NCBI RefSeq assembly: GCF_004303025.1
Contig: NZ_PJQW01000003.1
Coordinates: 372,001 to 436,000 of the forward strand
Direction of reading: 5' to 3'
Length of the DNA stretch: 64,000 bases
Source: Flavobacterium sp. J27
Lineage (GTDB): Bacteria; Bacteroidota; Bacteroidia; Flavobacteriales; Flavobacteriaceae
This document shows, piece after piece, positions 1 to 7,226 of the stretch. Positions within the stretch are counted from its first letter, which is position 1. Each line of letters begins with the position of its first letter. A program made the translations under genes and the position numbers. The notes beneath the pieces were generated by a model. That model searched no databases, was not told where the DNA came from, and worked only from the letters and a program-made list of their open reading frames with translations.

Positions 1-108
1 TCCACATGTTAAAATACTTACTTCTGCTTGTTCAGACAAAAAAACATTTTGGCTGTAACTCATATAGGAAATGAGGACTAAAAGGCAGGAAAGTAACTTA
101 TGTTTCAT
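1..108 (-). CDS. N-terminus of an exported DUF4105-like protein (cut by window edge)
   Basis: Reading leftward from an ATG at 106-108, 36 codons stay open to the window edge. The first 20 residues (MKHKLLSCLLVLISYMSYSQ) form a Sec signal peptide ending in the SQ site common in flavobacteria. The mature start, LSEQAEVSILTCG, resembles by memory the start of Bacteroidota DUF4105 (Lnb N-terminal periplasmic domain) proteins. It starts 15 bp after the stop of the PorV-like gene on the same strand, so the two are probably co-transcribed. Only the N-terminus is visible, so the family call is tentative. Confidence 0.55.
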   Translation of the reverse strand, partial: MKHKLLSCLLVLISYMSYSQNVFLSEQAEVSILTCG

Positions 109-123
109 AACTTATTTTTTCAA

Positions 124-1194
124 TTATCTAAAAATACTAAAATCTACTTTTAAAGAAAAAATATTAGAATATAAAGCCGCACTTTGATCGCCTAAATCGG
201 TTAGAGCATAATCTATTTGAATGCCTTTATACTTGAAGCCTAGACCTATATTAGGTTGGAAACTCAATTTTTTAGTGTTGTCAATTTGAGTAATCTGTTG
301 AAAATTACCCACACCTGCTCTTACAAAAACCAAATCAATATAGCCAAATTCAAAGCCAACTGCTGGATCAATACTCACTATTTCACTTGAAATAATGTCG
401 TTTGTTTGTGTAAACTGCATATTTAAATTGGCCGCAGCCGTTAAGCTGTAATCGTATCTGAAAATGTATTTTTTTGCTACTCCAAGTTGCGCTTTTGGTA
501 GTGTCGCTTCACTTGTTTCTGGAAGTTCTTGGTTTTCACCAGGAATAGCATTTTTAATTTTTTCATATTCTTCTGTATTGATGGACCAAGTGTTGTAAGT
601 GGTTGTAATGTCTCGCAACATTAATCCTAAAAGCCAATCATTTTCACTTTTGTATTGAATTCCAAGGTCGAAACCAAATCCCCACGAATTGGCAAAATCC
701 CCAATGATTCGGTGAATTACTTTTGCATTTACGCCATAATTAATGCCTTGAACAGGTAAGCTTCTAGCATAAGAAACCGTTAATGCATAATCTGCTGTTG
801 AAAAAAGAGAAATACGATTGTAATCTATGTTTCCTTGATTGTCAATTAATTGTGTGGTATTTAAAATGTCGTCAACACCAAAACGTATTAAAGATACACC
901 AAGTGCACTTCTGTCGTCTATGGGCATAGCAAAGCCAGCATAATCATATTGTGCAATGTTAGCAAAATAATTAGCATGCATTAAAGCAATTTGTTTATCT
1001 TCTAATTGTAATAAACCAGCAGGATTCCAATACCCCGAATTTACATCACCAGTTTGTGCAGTAACTGCGTTACTCATACCCAATGCAGCAGCATCAACAC
1101 CAATACTCAAAAACTCATTAGAATATTTTCTAAAAGTCTGACTGTATGAAGTTAATGCATAAACAAACAAAATAACAACAAAGGTTTTTCTCAA
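124..1194 (-). CDS. PorV/PorQ-family outer membrane beta-barrel protein
   Basis: This 356-residue protein has a signal peptide (residues 1-18, ending YSQ) followed by the pattern VDAAALGMSNAVTA and a GYWNPAGL motif near residues 55-62. That pattern is typical of PorV/PorQ-family barrels, some of which work in the type IX secretion system. The remainder alternates short amphipathic strands, as expected for an outer membrane barrel, and ends in an aromatic residue before Arg (FSIFR). It is not next to porU, so it need not be the canonical PorV itself. It precedes the DUF4105-like gene by 15 bp on the same strand. Confidence 0.75.
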   Translation of the reverse strand: MRKTFVVILFVYALTSYSQTFRKYSNEFLSIGVDAAALGMSNAVTAQTGDVNSGYWNPAGLLQLEDKQIALMHANYFANIAQYDYAGFAMPIDDRSALGVSLIRFGVDDILNTTQLIDNQGNIDYNRISLFSTADYALTVSYARSLPVQGINYGVNAKVIHRIIGDFANSWGFGFDLGIQYKSENDWLLGLMLRDITTTYNTWSINTEEYEKIKNAIPGENQELPETSEATLPKAQLGVAKKYIFRYDYSLTAAANLNMQFTQTNDIISSEIVSIDPAVGFEFGYIDLVFVRAGVGNFQQITQIDNTKKLSFQPNIGLGFKYKGIQIDYALTDLGDQSAALYSNIFSLKVDFSIFR

Positions 1195-1258
1195 AGCAAA
1201 TTAATTTTTTACAAAGATGAAATAAAAATCTTAATTAGTAAACTCTAAATGTATTAAC

Positions 1259-1445
1259 TTATTGTATTACATTTGTTCTAAAATTAGTAAAAACCAAACA
1301 ATAGGCTCTTTTTAAATCATTTTCCTGCTGTTCGTTGCAATCTTTTCTTAAAAACAAACTAGTCGTTTGATAATAAGCGAATTGTTTTTTTTAGAAAAGG
1401 ATTTTCACTGCCATCAGGGTTAAAGATACATTCAAAGCGTTTTTT
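1259..1445 (-). pseudogene. Possible decayed gene remnant with a frameshift at an A8 run
   Basis: On the minus strand two coding-like frames abut. One reads KRFECIFNPDGSENPFLKK from 1445 down to the T8 run at 1385-1392 (A8 on the minus strand). Moving one base at that run continues as QFAYYQTTSLFLRKDCNEQQ and then through RAYCLVFTNF to a TAA at 1259-1261. The spliced product of about 60 residues has normal amino-acid composition, and the join falls exactly on the homopolymer. There is no clear start codon and I do not recognise the family. It may be the 3' remnant of a gene displaced by pssA, or chance. Confidence 0.3.
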
Positions 1446-1457
1446 AAGTTGAATATT

Positions 1458-2195
1458 ATGAAAATTATAAAATTAATTCCGAACACGTTTACACTTTTAA
1501 ATTTATTATGCGGATTAATCGCAATTTTATGCTTGTCAAATGGATTTTATGATGATGCTTTTAAATTTGTTTGTTTGGGTATCTTTTTTGATTTTTGGGA
1601 TGGTTTTTTAGCTAGAAAATTAAATGCTCAGAGTGATTTAGGCTTGCAACTAGATTCTTTAGCTGACATGGTTACGAGCGGTGTTGTACCTGGAATTTTA
1701 CTTTTTAGATTAATCGATTCGTTACAACAAAACCGACCAGAATTCATGGTAACAGAGGATCAATTTTATTTAGGAATATTGCCTTATTTAGGTTTTTTAG
1801 TAACTCTAGCTTCCTGTTATCGATTAGCAAATTTTAATATCGATAGCAGACAAACTAATTCATTCATTGGTTTACCAACACCTGCTAATACATTACTTAT
1901 TATGAGTATTCCAATGATTCAATATGTTGATAATTATCATTGGTTAGTAAAAATATTAGAGAACCCTTATGTATTAGTACTTATTGCTATTGTTAGTTCG
2001 TATCTATTAAATGCAGAAATACCTTTATTTTCTTTAAAATTTAAAAAATTCAGTTGGAAAGAATCTAAACTGCAAATTCTTTTTGTATTATTTGCAGCCA
2101 TATTGTTAGTACTATTGAGTTTTATTGCTATTCCAATAATTATTTTAAGTTATATCATTATTTCTGTAGTGGTAAACAGATTTGGAAAAAAATAA
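1458..2195 (+). CDS. pssA: CDP-diacylglycerol--serine O-phosphatidyltransferase
   Basis: The enzyme makes phosphatidylserine from CDP-diacylglycerol and serine at the inner membrane, the route to phosphatidylethanolamine. The CDP-alcohol phosphatidyltransferase signature is complete: D-x2-DG-x2-AR-x8-G-x3-D-x3-D in the stretch from DFWDGFLAR to LDSLAD, about residues 45-70. Several hydrophobic helices follow, and the length (245 residues) suits the short Bacteroidota form. I start at the ATG at 1458, which begins MKIIKLIPNTFTLLN; an upstream in-frame TTG at 1449 is less likely. The lysozyme gene follows 9 bp after the stop, suggesting one transcript. Confidence 0.9.
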   Translation: MKIIKLIPNTFTLLNLLCGLIAILCLSNGFYDDAFKFVCLGIFFDFWDGFLARKLNAQSDLGLQLDSLADMVTSGVVPGILLFRLIDSLQQNRPEFMVTEDQFYLGILPYLGFLVTLASCYRLANFNIDSRQTNSFIGLPTPANTLLIMSIPMIQYVDNYHWLVKILENPYVLVLIAIVSSYLLNAEIPLFSLKFKKFSWKESKLQILFVLFAAILLVLLSFIAIPIIILSYIIISVVVNRFGKK

Positions 2196-2204
2196 AAATC
2201 ATCT

Positions 2205-3062
2205 GTGTCATCAAAGAAAAGCTATACAAATTCTAAAAGGAAAACTACTAAGAAAAGTTCGTTTTCTTTTACCAAATTAGTGCTTTATAGTATTTCTTTT
2301 TTGGCTATTGCCATTATTGGTTTAGGCTTTTATCAATTTAAAGATGGTGTTTTATATTATTTAGGCTTTAAAACCAATAACACAGATGGTTTATCCAATG
2401 ATGAAAGAAAAATAGCTGATATTAGAATTTATGAAGTATTAAGTGAACATCAGGATTTTATTTTTGGAATGGATGTTTCTGAGTATCAAGGAGAAATTGA
2501 GTGGGAAAAATCACAAAAAGTAGACGATACTTTTGCGTTGTCTTTTGTTTTTATTAGAGCAACTGCTGGCAAAGATAAAGTTGATAAAAAGTTTAAAAAG
2601 AATTGGAAAGCAGCCAAAAAAAATAACTTTGTACGAGGCGCATATCATTATTATAGGCCTAATGAAAATTCGATACTACAAGCAAATAATTTTATTAAAA
2701 CGGTACAATTGTCTTCTGGAGATTTTCCACCTGTTTTAGATATTGAAAAACTACCTAGAACACAGTCTTTAGATAGTTTAAAAGTTGGTTTAAAAAGATG
2801 GCTCACTAAAGTAGAAAAGCATTATAAAATGAAACCAATAATTTATTCTGGTGAAAGTTACTACAAAGATTTTTTGAAAAAAGAATTTTCTGAATATCCA
2901 TTTTGGATAGCGAATTATAATATCTGGAAAAAAAAGCCAGAACAAGAATGGTTGCTATGGCAATTTACTGAAAAAGCGAAAGTTGAAGGAATTAAAGGAA
3001 CGGTAGATTTAAACGTGTTTAATGGTGATTTTGTGAAATTTATAGAAGCAACTAAGCCATAA
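2205..3062 (+). CDS. Membrane-anchored GH25 lysozyme-like muramidase
   Basis: A basic N-terminus is followed by one transmembrane helix (about residues 24-43), then a glycoside hydrolase family 25 domain from about residue 86 to the end. Family residues are present: D90 in FGMDVSEYQG, and D179 and E181 in PVLDIEKL. The late IANY and WQFTEKAKVEGIKG motifs are also typical. It should cleave peptidoglycan glycan strands from the periplasmic face of the inner membrane, either in wall remodelling or in defence. The start codon is GTG. It sits 9 bp downstream of pssA. Confidence 0.85.
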   Translation: MSSKKSYTNSKRKTTKKSSFSFTKLVLYSISFLAIAIIGLGFYQFKDGVLYYLGFKTNNTDGLSNDERKIADIRIYEVLSEHQDFIFGMDVSEYQGEIEWEKSQKVDDTFALSFVFIRATAGKDKVDKKFKKNWKAAKKNNFVRGAYHYYRPNENSILQANNFIKTVQLSSGDFPPVLDIEKLPRTQSLDSLKVGLKRWLTKVEKHYKMKPIIYSGESYYKDFLKKEFSEYPFWIANYNIWKKKPEQEWLLWQFTEKAKVEGIKGTVDLNVFNGDFVKFIEATKP

Positions 3063-3077
3063 ATAAAAAAATAGTTT

Positions 3078-3085
3078 TATATTTG
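3078..3085 (+). promoter_or_regulatory. -7 promoter element for the MerR-crt operon
   Basis: TATATTTG matches the Bacteroidota -7 consensus TAnnTTTG and lies 22 bp before the regulator ATG. No TTG is found at the usual -33 distance. The next genes have no equally good box, so this is the likely promoter for the whole carotenoid operon. Confidence 0.5.
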
Positions 3086-3106
3086 TTTAACGAAATTTGA
3101 AAAACG

Positions 3107-4000
3107 ATGAACAATATTAAAACTTCTTTTAGTGTAAAAGACCTAGAAAATCTCTCAGGAATTAAAGCACATACTATCAGAATATGGGAAAAGCGTTATT
3201 CTATATTTTCACCAGATAGAAATGAAAATAATATCAGATCGTACAATTCTGAAGATTTATTAAAGTTGTTGAATATTACTTTTTTAAATAATTTTGGATA
3301 TAAAATTTCTAAAATATCTTCTCTTACTATGGAAGATATGAATAATTTAGTAAAACAAATTTATTCTGAAAAAAACAGTTCTTCTTTGGCAATTTCTTCC
3401 TTTAAATATGCCATGTTTAATTTTGATACTAAATTATTTCATGAGACCTATTCTCAATTAGCAAAAACCAAATCCTTTGAAGAAATTTTTTACGAAGTTT
3501 TTATACCATTACTAGACGAAATAGGAATGTTATGGCAAACCGCTACACTCAAACCTATTCATGAGCATTTTATAAGTTCGTTAATCAGGCAAAAATTATA
3601 TACAGCTATTGAAACAATACATCAAAAAGAAAATTATACTAGAAAAAAAGTATTTGTTCTTTATTTGCCACTAAATGAGATTCATGAGTTAGGTTTGATA
3701 TTTATTAATTATTTGTTGTTAAACAAAGGATATAGTACTGTATACTTAGGGGAAAGTGTGCCTATGGAAGATTTATCTGACATGAAACTTTACTTTGAAG
3801 AAATTCATTTTATTTCCTATTTTACAATCCAACCGCATGCGGATGACGTAAATACTTATCTCCATCAATTTTATCAAACGATATTAAAAGATACACCTAA
3901 TACATTGCATGTTCTTGGTAAACAAATAGAGTATGCTACAGATAAACAAGAAAAAATAGCATTTTATTCTGAGATTCAAAATTTAATTTTAGAACTGTAA
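3107..4000 (+). CDS. MerR-family regulator with cobalamin-binding domain (CarH/LitR-like)
   Basis: Residues about 8-75 form a MerR winged helix (FSVKDLENLSGIKAHTIRIW...). The middle and C-terminal parts match the B12-binding region of CarH photoreceptors. W143, E153 and H154 preserve the Wx9EH element that caps adenosylcobalamin, and H193 in EIHELG occupies the lower-ligand position of the DxHxxG motif, with Glu in place of Asp. CarH-type repressors hold carotenoid genes off in the dark and release DNA when light breaks the cobalt-carbon bond. The position directly before crtI, crtB and crtZ fits that role. Whether this protein really binds B12 is inferred. Confidence 0.8.
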   Translation: MNNIKTSFSVKDLENLSGIKAHTIRIWEKRYSIFSPDRNENNIRSYNSEDLLKLLNITFLNNFGYKISKISSLTMEDMNNLVKQIYSEKNSSSLAISSFKYAMFNFDTKLFHETYSQLAKTKSFEEIFYEVFIPLLDEIGMLWQTATLKPIHEHFISSLIRQKLYTAIETIHQKENYTRKKVFVLYLPLNEIHELGLIFINYLLLNKGYSTVYLGESVPMEDLSDMKLYFEEIHFISYFTIQPHADDVNTYLHQFYQTILKDTPNTLHVLGKQIEYATDKQEKIAFYSEIQNLILEL

Positions 4001-4033
4001 AGAATAATTTTTTAAAGCAATATACAAAACAAA

Positions 4034-5500
4034 ATGAACAAGAAAATCATTGTTATTGGTTCGGGTTTTGCTTCATTATCTGCCGCTTGTTATTTAGCAA
4101 AAGCAGGAAATGAAGTTACTATTTATGAGAAGAACCCTACTGTTGGTGGTAGAGCAAGAAGGCTTTCCCGCGATGGATTTCATTTTGATATAGGGCCTAC
4201 ATGGTATTGGATGCCAGGCGTTTTTGAAAAGTTTTTTGCAGATTTTAATAAGAAAATAACCGATTATTATCAGTTAGAAAAATTGGCACCTGCTTATGAT
4301 GTTTATTTTAAAGAAAATGAAAAAATAACCATTGCCGATAATTTAGATGCTATTGCAGCAACGTTTGAAGCGATAGAAAAAGGGAGTGCAAAAAAGCTAA
4401 AATCTTTTATAAAAGAAGCTCAAGATAATTATGCTATAGCCGTAGATAAAATGGTGTATAAACCTGGAGATTCAATAACTGAATTAATTACTACTGAAAC
4501 CATAGTGCGCGTTCATCAGTTTTTTTCTACTATTTCAAAAGAGGTTCGAAAGAGGTTTAAAGACGAGAGACTTATTAAAATTCTAGAATTTCCCGTTTTA
4601 TTTTTAGGAGCAAAACCTTCTGATACACCATCGTTTTATAGTTTTATGAATTTTGCCGATTTTGGTCTTGGAACTTGGCATCCCAAAAAAGGAATGTATG
4701 CAGTTGTAGAAGCTATGGAACAACTTTCCAAAGAGTTAGGCGTTAGAGTTGTTACTCATGCCAATGTCACTAAGATTTTAGTGAAAGATAAAAAAACAAT
4801 TGGAGTACATGTAAATGGTATTGATGAGTTTGCTGATATAGTAGTTAGTGGAGCCGATTATCATCACTCGGAGCAATTATTAGATAAAGAAAATAGAATG
4901 TATTCTGAAAAATATTGGAACAAAAAAATATTTGCACCCTCATCTTTATTATTTTATGTAGGTTTTGACAAAAAAATTGAAAATGTTTCCCATCATACGT
5001 TGTTTTTTGATACTCCATTTGAACCACATGCTCAAGAAATATATGATACCAAAGTGTGGCCAAAAAAACCTCTGTTTTATGCAAGTTTTCCATCTAAAAC
5101 AGATTCTTTTTTTGCTCCAAATGGTAAAGAAGCAGCTACATTTTTGATTCCCATTGCACCAGGTTTAGAAGACACAGAAGCTACACGAAAGCATTATTTT
5201 AATATCATTATTGATAGGCTAGAAAAAATAACCCAACAAACTGTAAAGCAAAATGTTATATTTGTTGAGTCCTATTGTGTGAATGATTTTATAAAAGATT
5301 ATAATTCTTATAAAGGAAATGCTTATGGGTTAGCCAATATTTTAACACAAACTGCATTTTTAAGACCTAAAATAAAGAGTAGAAAGGTTCAAAATTTATT
5401 TTTTACTGGCCAATTAACCGTTCCTGGTCCAGGTGTACCACCTTCCCTGATTTCCGGAAAAATAGTAAGTGAAAAAATTATAAAAGAATTCTCATCATGA
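4034..5500 (+). CDS. crtI: Phytoene desaturase
   Basis: CrtI converts phytoene to lycopene by successive desaturations using FAD. The N-terminal dinucleotide fold (VIGSGFASLSAACYLAKAG, then EKNPTVGGRA) and the C-terminal signature GQLTVPGPGVPPSLISGK are both visible, and 488 residues is the usual length. The gene overlaps crtB by four bases (ATGA at 5497-5500), which indicates translational coupling. It is the first structural gene after the MerR-type regulator, 33 bp downstream of it. Confidence 0.95.
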   Translation: MNKKIIVIGSGFASLSAACYLAKAGNEVTIYEKNPTVGGRARRLSRDGFHFDIGPTWYWMPGVFEKFFADFNKKITDYYQLEKLAPAYDVYFKENEKITIADNLDAIAATFEAIEKGSAKKLKSFIKEAQDNYAIAVDKMVYKPGDSITELITTETIVRVHQFFSTISKEVRKRFKDERLIKILEFPVLFLGAKPSDTPSFYSFMNFADFGLGTWHPKKGMYAVVEAMEQLSKELGVRVVTHANVTKILVKDKKTIGVHVNGIDEFADIVVSGADYHHSEQLLDKENRMYSEKYWNKKIFAPSSLLFYVGFDKKIENVSHHTLFFDTPFEPHAQEIYDTKVWPKKPLFYASFPSKTDSFFAPNGKEAATFLIPIAPGLEDTEATRKHYFNIIIDRLEKITQQTVKQNVIFVESYCVNDFIKDYNSYKGNAYGLANILTQTAFLRPKIKSRKVQNLFFTGQLTVPGPGVPPSLISGKIVSEKIIKEFSS

Positions 5501-6336
5501 AAGCATTATTTGACCAAGCATCATTAGAATGCAGTAAAACAATTACAAGGAAGTATAGTACTTCTTTTTCATTGGCCATTAAAATGTTAGCCCCAGAAAT
5601 CCAAGATGATATCTATTCGATTTACGGATTTGTGCGTTGCGCTGATGAAATAGTGGACACTTTTGAAGGCTATGAACAAGCTACGTTACTTGATGAATTT
5701 GAAGCGGAATATAAAAAGGCTTTGGAAAGACGCATTAGTTTAAACCCTATTTTAAATGCTTTTCAACATGTGGTTCATCGTTATGGACTCTATGAATTGG
5801 TAGCTCCATTTATGAAAAGTATGCGCATGGATTTAACTAAGAAAGAATACAATTCAATTGCAGAATATGAAGAATATATTTTTGGTTCGGCCGATGTAGT
5901 AGGTTTAATGTGTTTAAAAGTATTTGTAAAAGGAGATGAAAAAAAATATAATGAATTAAAATCGAGCGCTATGAAGTTAGGCTCTGCTTTTCAGAAAGTC
6001 AATTTTCTAAGAGATTTACAACATGATTATGAAAATTTAGGACGTGTCTATTTTCCAGGAATTAATTTTTCTTCGTTAACCAATGCGAATAAAGAGCAGA
6101 TTGTAGCAGAAATTAATGCTGATTTTGAGGAAGCTTTCAAAGGGATTTTAAAATTGCCTACAGAAGCAAAATTTGGAGTTTACACCGCTTACCGTTACTA
6201 TAAAAGTTTAATGCAAAAAATTAATAAGACACAGCCTGAAGAGTTTTTAAGCAAAAGAATAAGTGTTTCAAATCCTTTGAAATTAGTAATTTTGGGAAAA
6301 TCATATTTGCGTTATCAATTAAACATTATTGCCTAA
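5497..6336 (+). CDS. crtB: Phytoene synthase
   Basis: CrtB condenses two geranylgeranyl diphosphates into phytoene, the first committed step of carotenoid synthesis. Both Asp-rich substrate-Mg sites of the squalene/phytoene synthase family are present: D50-E51-x2-D54 in CADEIVDTFE, and D173-x3-D177 in FLRDLQHDYENLGRVYFP. Length is 279 residues. It overlaps crtI by four bases upstream, and its TAA shares one base with the crtZ ATG downstream (TAATG), so the three genes form a tightly coupled unit. Confidence 0.95.
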   Translation: MKALFDQASLECSKTITRKYSTSFSLAIKMLAPEIQDDIYSIYGFVRCADEIVDTFEGYEQATLLDEFEAEYKKALERRISLNPILNAFQHVVHRYGLYELVAPFMKSMRMDLTKKEYNSIAEYEEYIFGSADVVGLMCLKVFVKGDEKKYNELKSSAMKLGSAFQKVNFLRDLQHDYENLGRVYFPGINFSSLTNANKEQIVAEINADFEEAFKGILKLPTEAKFGVYTAYRYYKSLMQKINKTQPEEFLSKRISVSNPLKLVILGKSYLRYQLNIIA

Positions 6337-6785
6337 TGACTGTTTTATTTTATATACTGGTTACTTTTGGAACCTTTTTACTAATGGAAGGCGTTACATG
6401 GTTGACCCATAAATTTGTAATGCATGGTTTTTTATGGTATTTGCATGAAGACCATCACCAACCTAAATACCAAGGTGTTTTTGAAAAAAACGATGCATTT
6501 TTTGTCATTTTTGCCATTCCAAGTATTGCTTTGTTTTATTTTGGGATTCATCCAGAACTCAACTTTTTATTCTTTATCGGTCTAGGGATTTTATGTTATG
6601 GAATTGCTTATTTTTTAATTCATGATGTATTGATTCACCAGCGTTTTAAATGGTTTAAGAATACAAAAAATAAATATTTAGTTGGGTTGCGAAAAGCCCA
6701 TAAAATACATCACAAACATTTAGGTAAAGAGCAAGGGGAATGTTTTGGTATGTTATATGTGCCTTGGAAATATTTTTCGATGTAA
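6336..6785 (+). CDS. crtZ: Beta-carotene hydroxylase
   Basis: CrtZ adds 3- and 3'-hydroxyls to the beta-rings, turning beta-carotene into zeaxanthin. The 149-residue membrane protein has the four histidine clusters of the di-iron fatty-acid-hydroxylase superfamily: H25/H30, H37/H40/H41, H96/H101 and H122/H125/H126. It overlaps crtB by one base. The substrate requires a lycopene beta-cyclase, and none is encoded in this window, so crtY must lie elsewhere if the pathway is complete. Confidence 0.93.
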   Translation: MTVLFYILVTFGTFLLMEGVTWLTHKFVMHGFLWYLHEDHHQPKYQGVFEKNDAFFVIFAIPSIALFYFGIHPELNFLFFIGLGILCYGIAYFLIHDVLIHQRFKWFKNTKNKYLVGLRKAHKIHHKHLGKEQGECFGMLYVPWKYFSM

Positions 6786-6865
6786 ATCTTTAATCATTGT
6801 ATTGTTATTATTTAAAATCCTTTAAGAGATTTATATTCCAATCTTTCCATACATTAAGGTAGGAA

Positions 6866-7081
6866 TTATATCAACATTTTAGAGATTTTGATGAAATCAA
6901 TATTCTTTTCAAAATAAAGGTATTCGTTCTTTATAAGTTCTGCTATCAATACAAGTATACTTTAAACGTACAATCTTTGCAAACGTGTATTCGGTCTTTT
7001 GTAATGATCCATATTTTTAAAATTTGGACGATTTAAAGCTTCTCCTAATGTTGTATTTTCATATTCCAAAACTACCTGCAT
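6866..7081 (-). pseudogene. Possible remnant reading frame with one in-frame stop
   Basis: From an ATG at 7079-7081, read leftward, 39 codons (MQVVLEYENTTLGEALNRPN, then NTRLQRLYV) end at a TAA at 6962-6964. The same frame then continues with another 31 coding-like codons (ILVLIAELIKNEYLYFEKN) to a TAA at 6866-6868. Codon choice looks like that of the neighbouring genes. I do not recognise the family. It could be a decayed gene, a tiny gene of 39 residues, or chance. Confidence 0.3.
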
Positions 7082-7103
7082 TTTTTTTAACTCACAAACG
7101 AAC

Positions 7104-7131
7104 CTACTCGAGATTCCTGAATTTCGAGTAG
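7104..7131. promoter_or_regulatory. Palindromic operator candidate upstream of the AraC-type regulator
   Basis: A 28-bp inverted repeat is built around GATTC-CT-GAATTTCGAG, with arms extending to CTACTCGA and TCGAGTAG. There is a single mismatch (G7112). The central part matches the palindrome at 8949-8968 in front of the small peptide gene. The shared core is TCGAAATTC-NN-GAATTTCGA. It lies about 95 bp before the regulator start codon. Confidence 0.6.
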
Positions 7132-7226
7132 TATTTCTGGAATTTAATGGAAAAAGTAGAATCATATAACACAAAAAGTAGATATTTACAACTTCAAACA
7201 TTCAAACAGATAAGCTAAAAATTCCA

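Larger units (their letters stand above)
6786..7226. other. Intergenic region between crtZ and the AraC-type regulator
   Basis: This 441-bp gap holds no intact recognisable gene. Its middle contains the possible minus-strand remnant (6866-7081). Its right end contains the palindrome at 7104-7131 and the upstream region of the regulator. No good TAnnTTTG box is seen before 7227; the sequence around 7183 is only partly similar. Confidence 0.6.

Noticed and set aside
4845..5093. Open frame antisense to crtI (82 codons)
   Set aside because: It lies wholly within crtI in the opposite direction, has no signal or family pattern, and reflects codon structure of the real gene.
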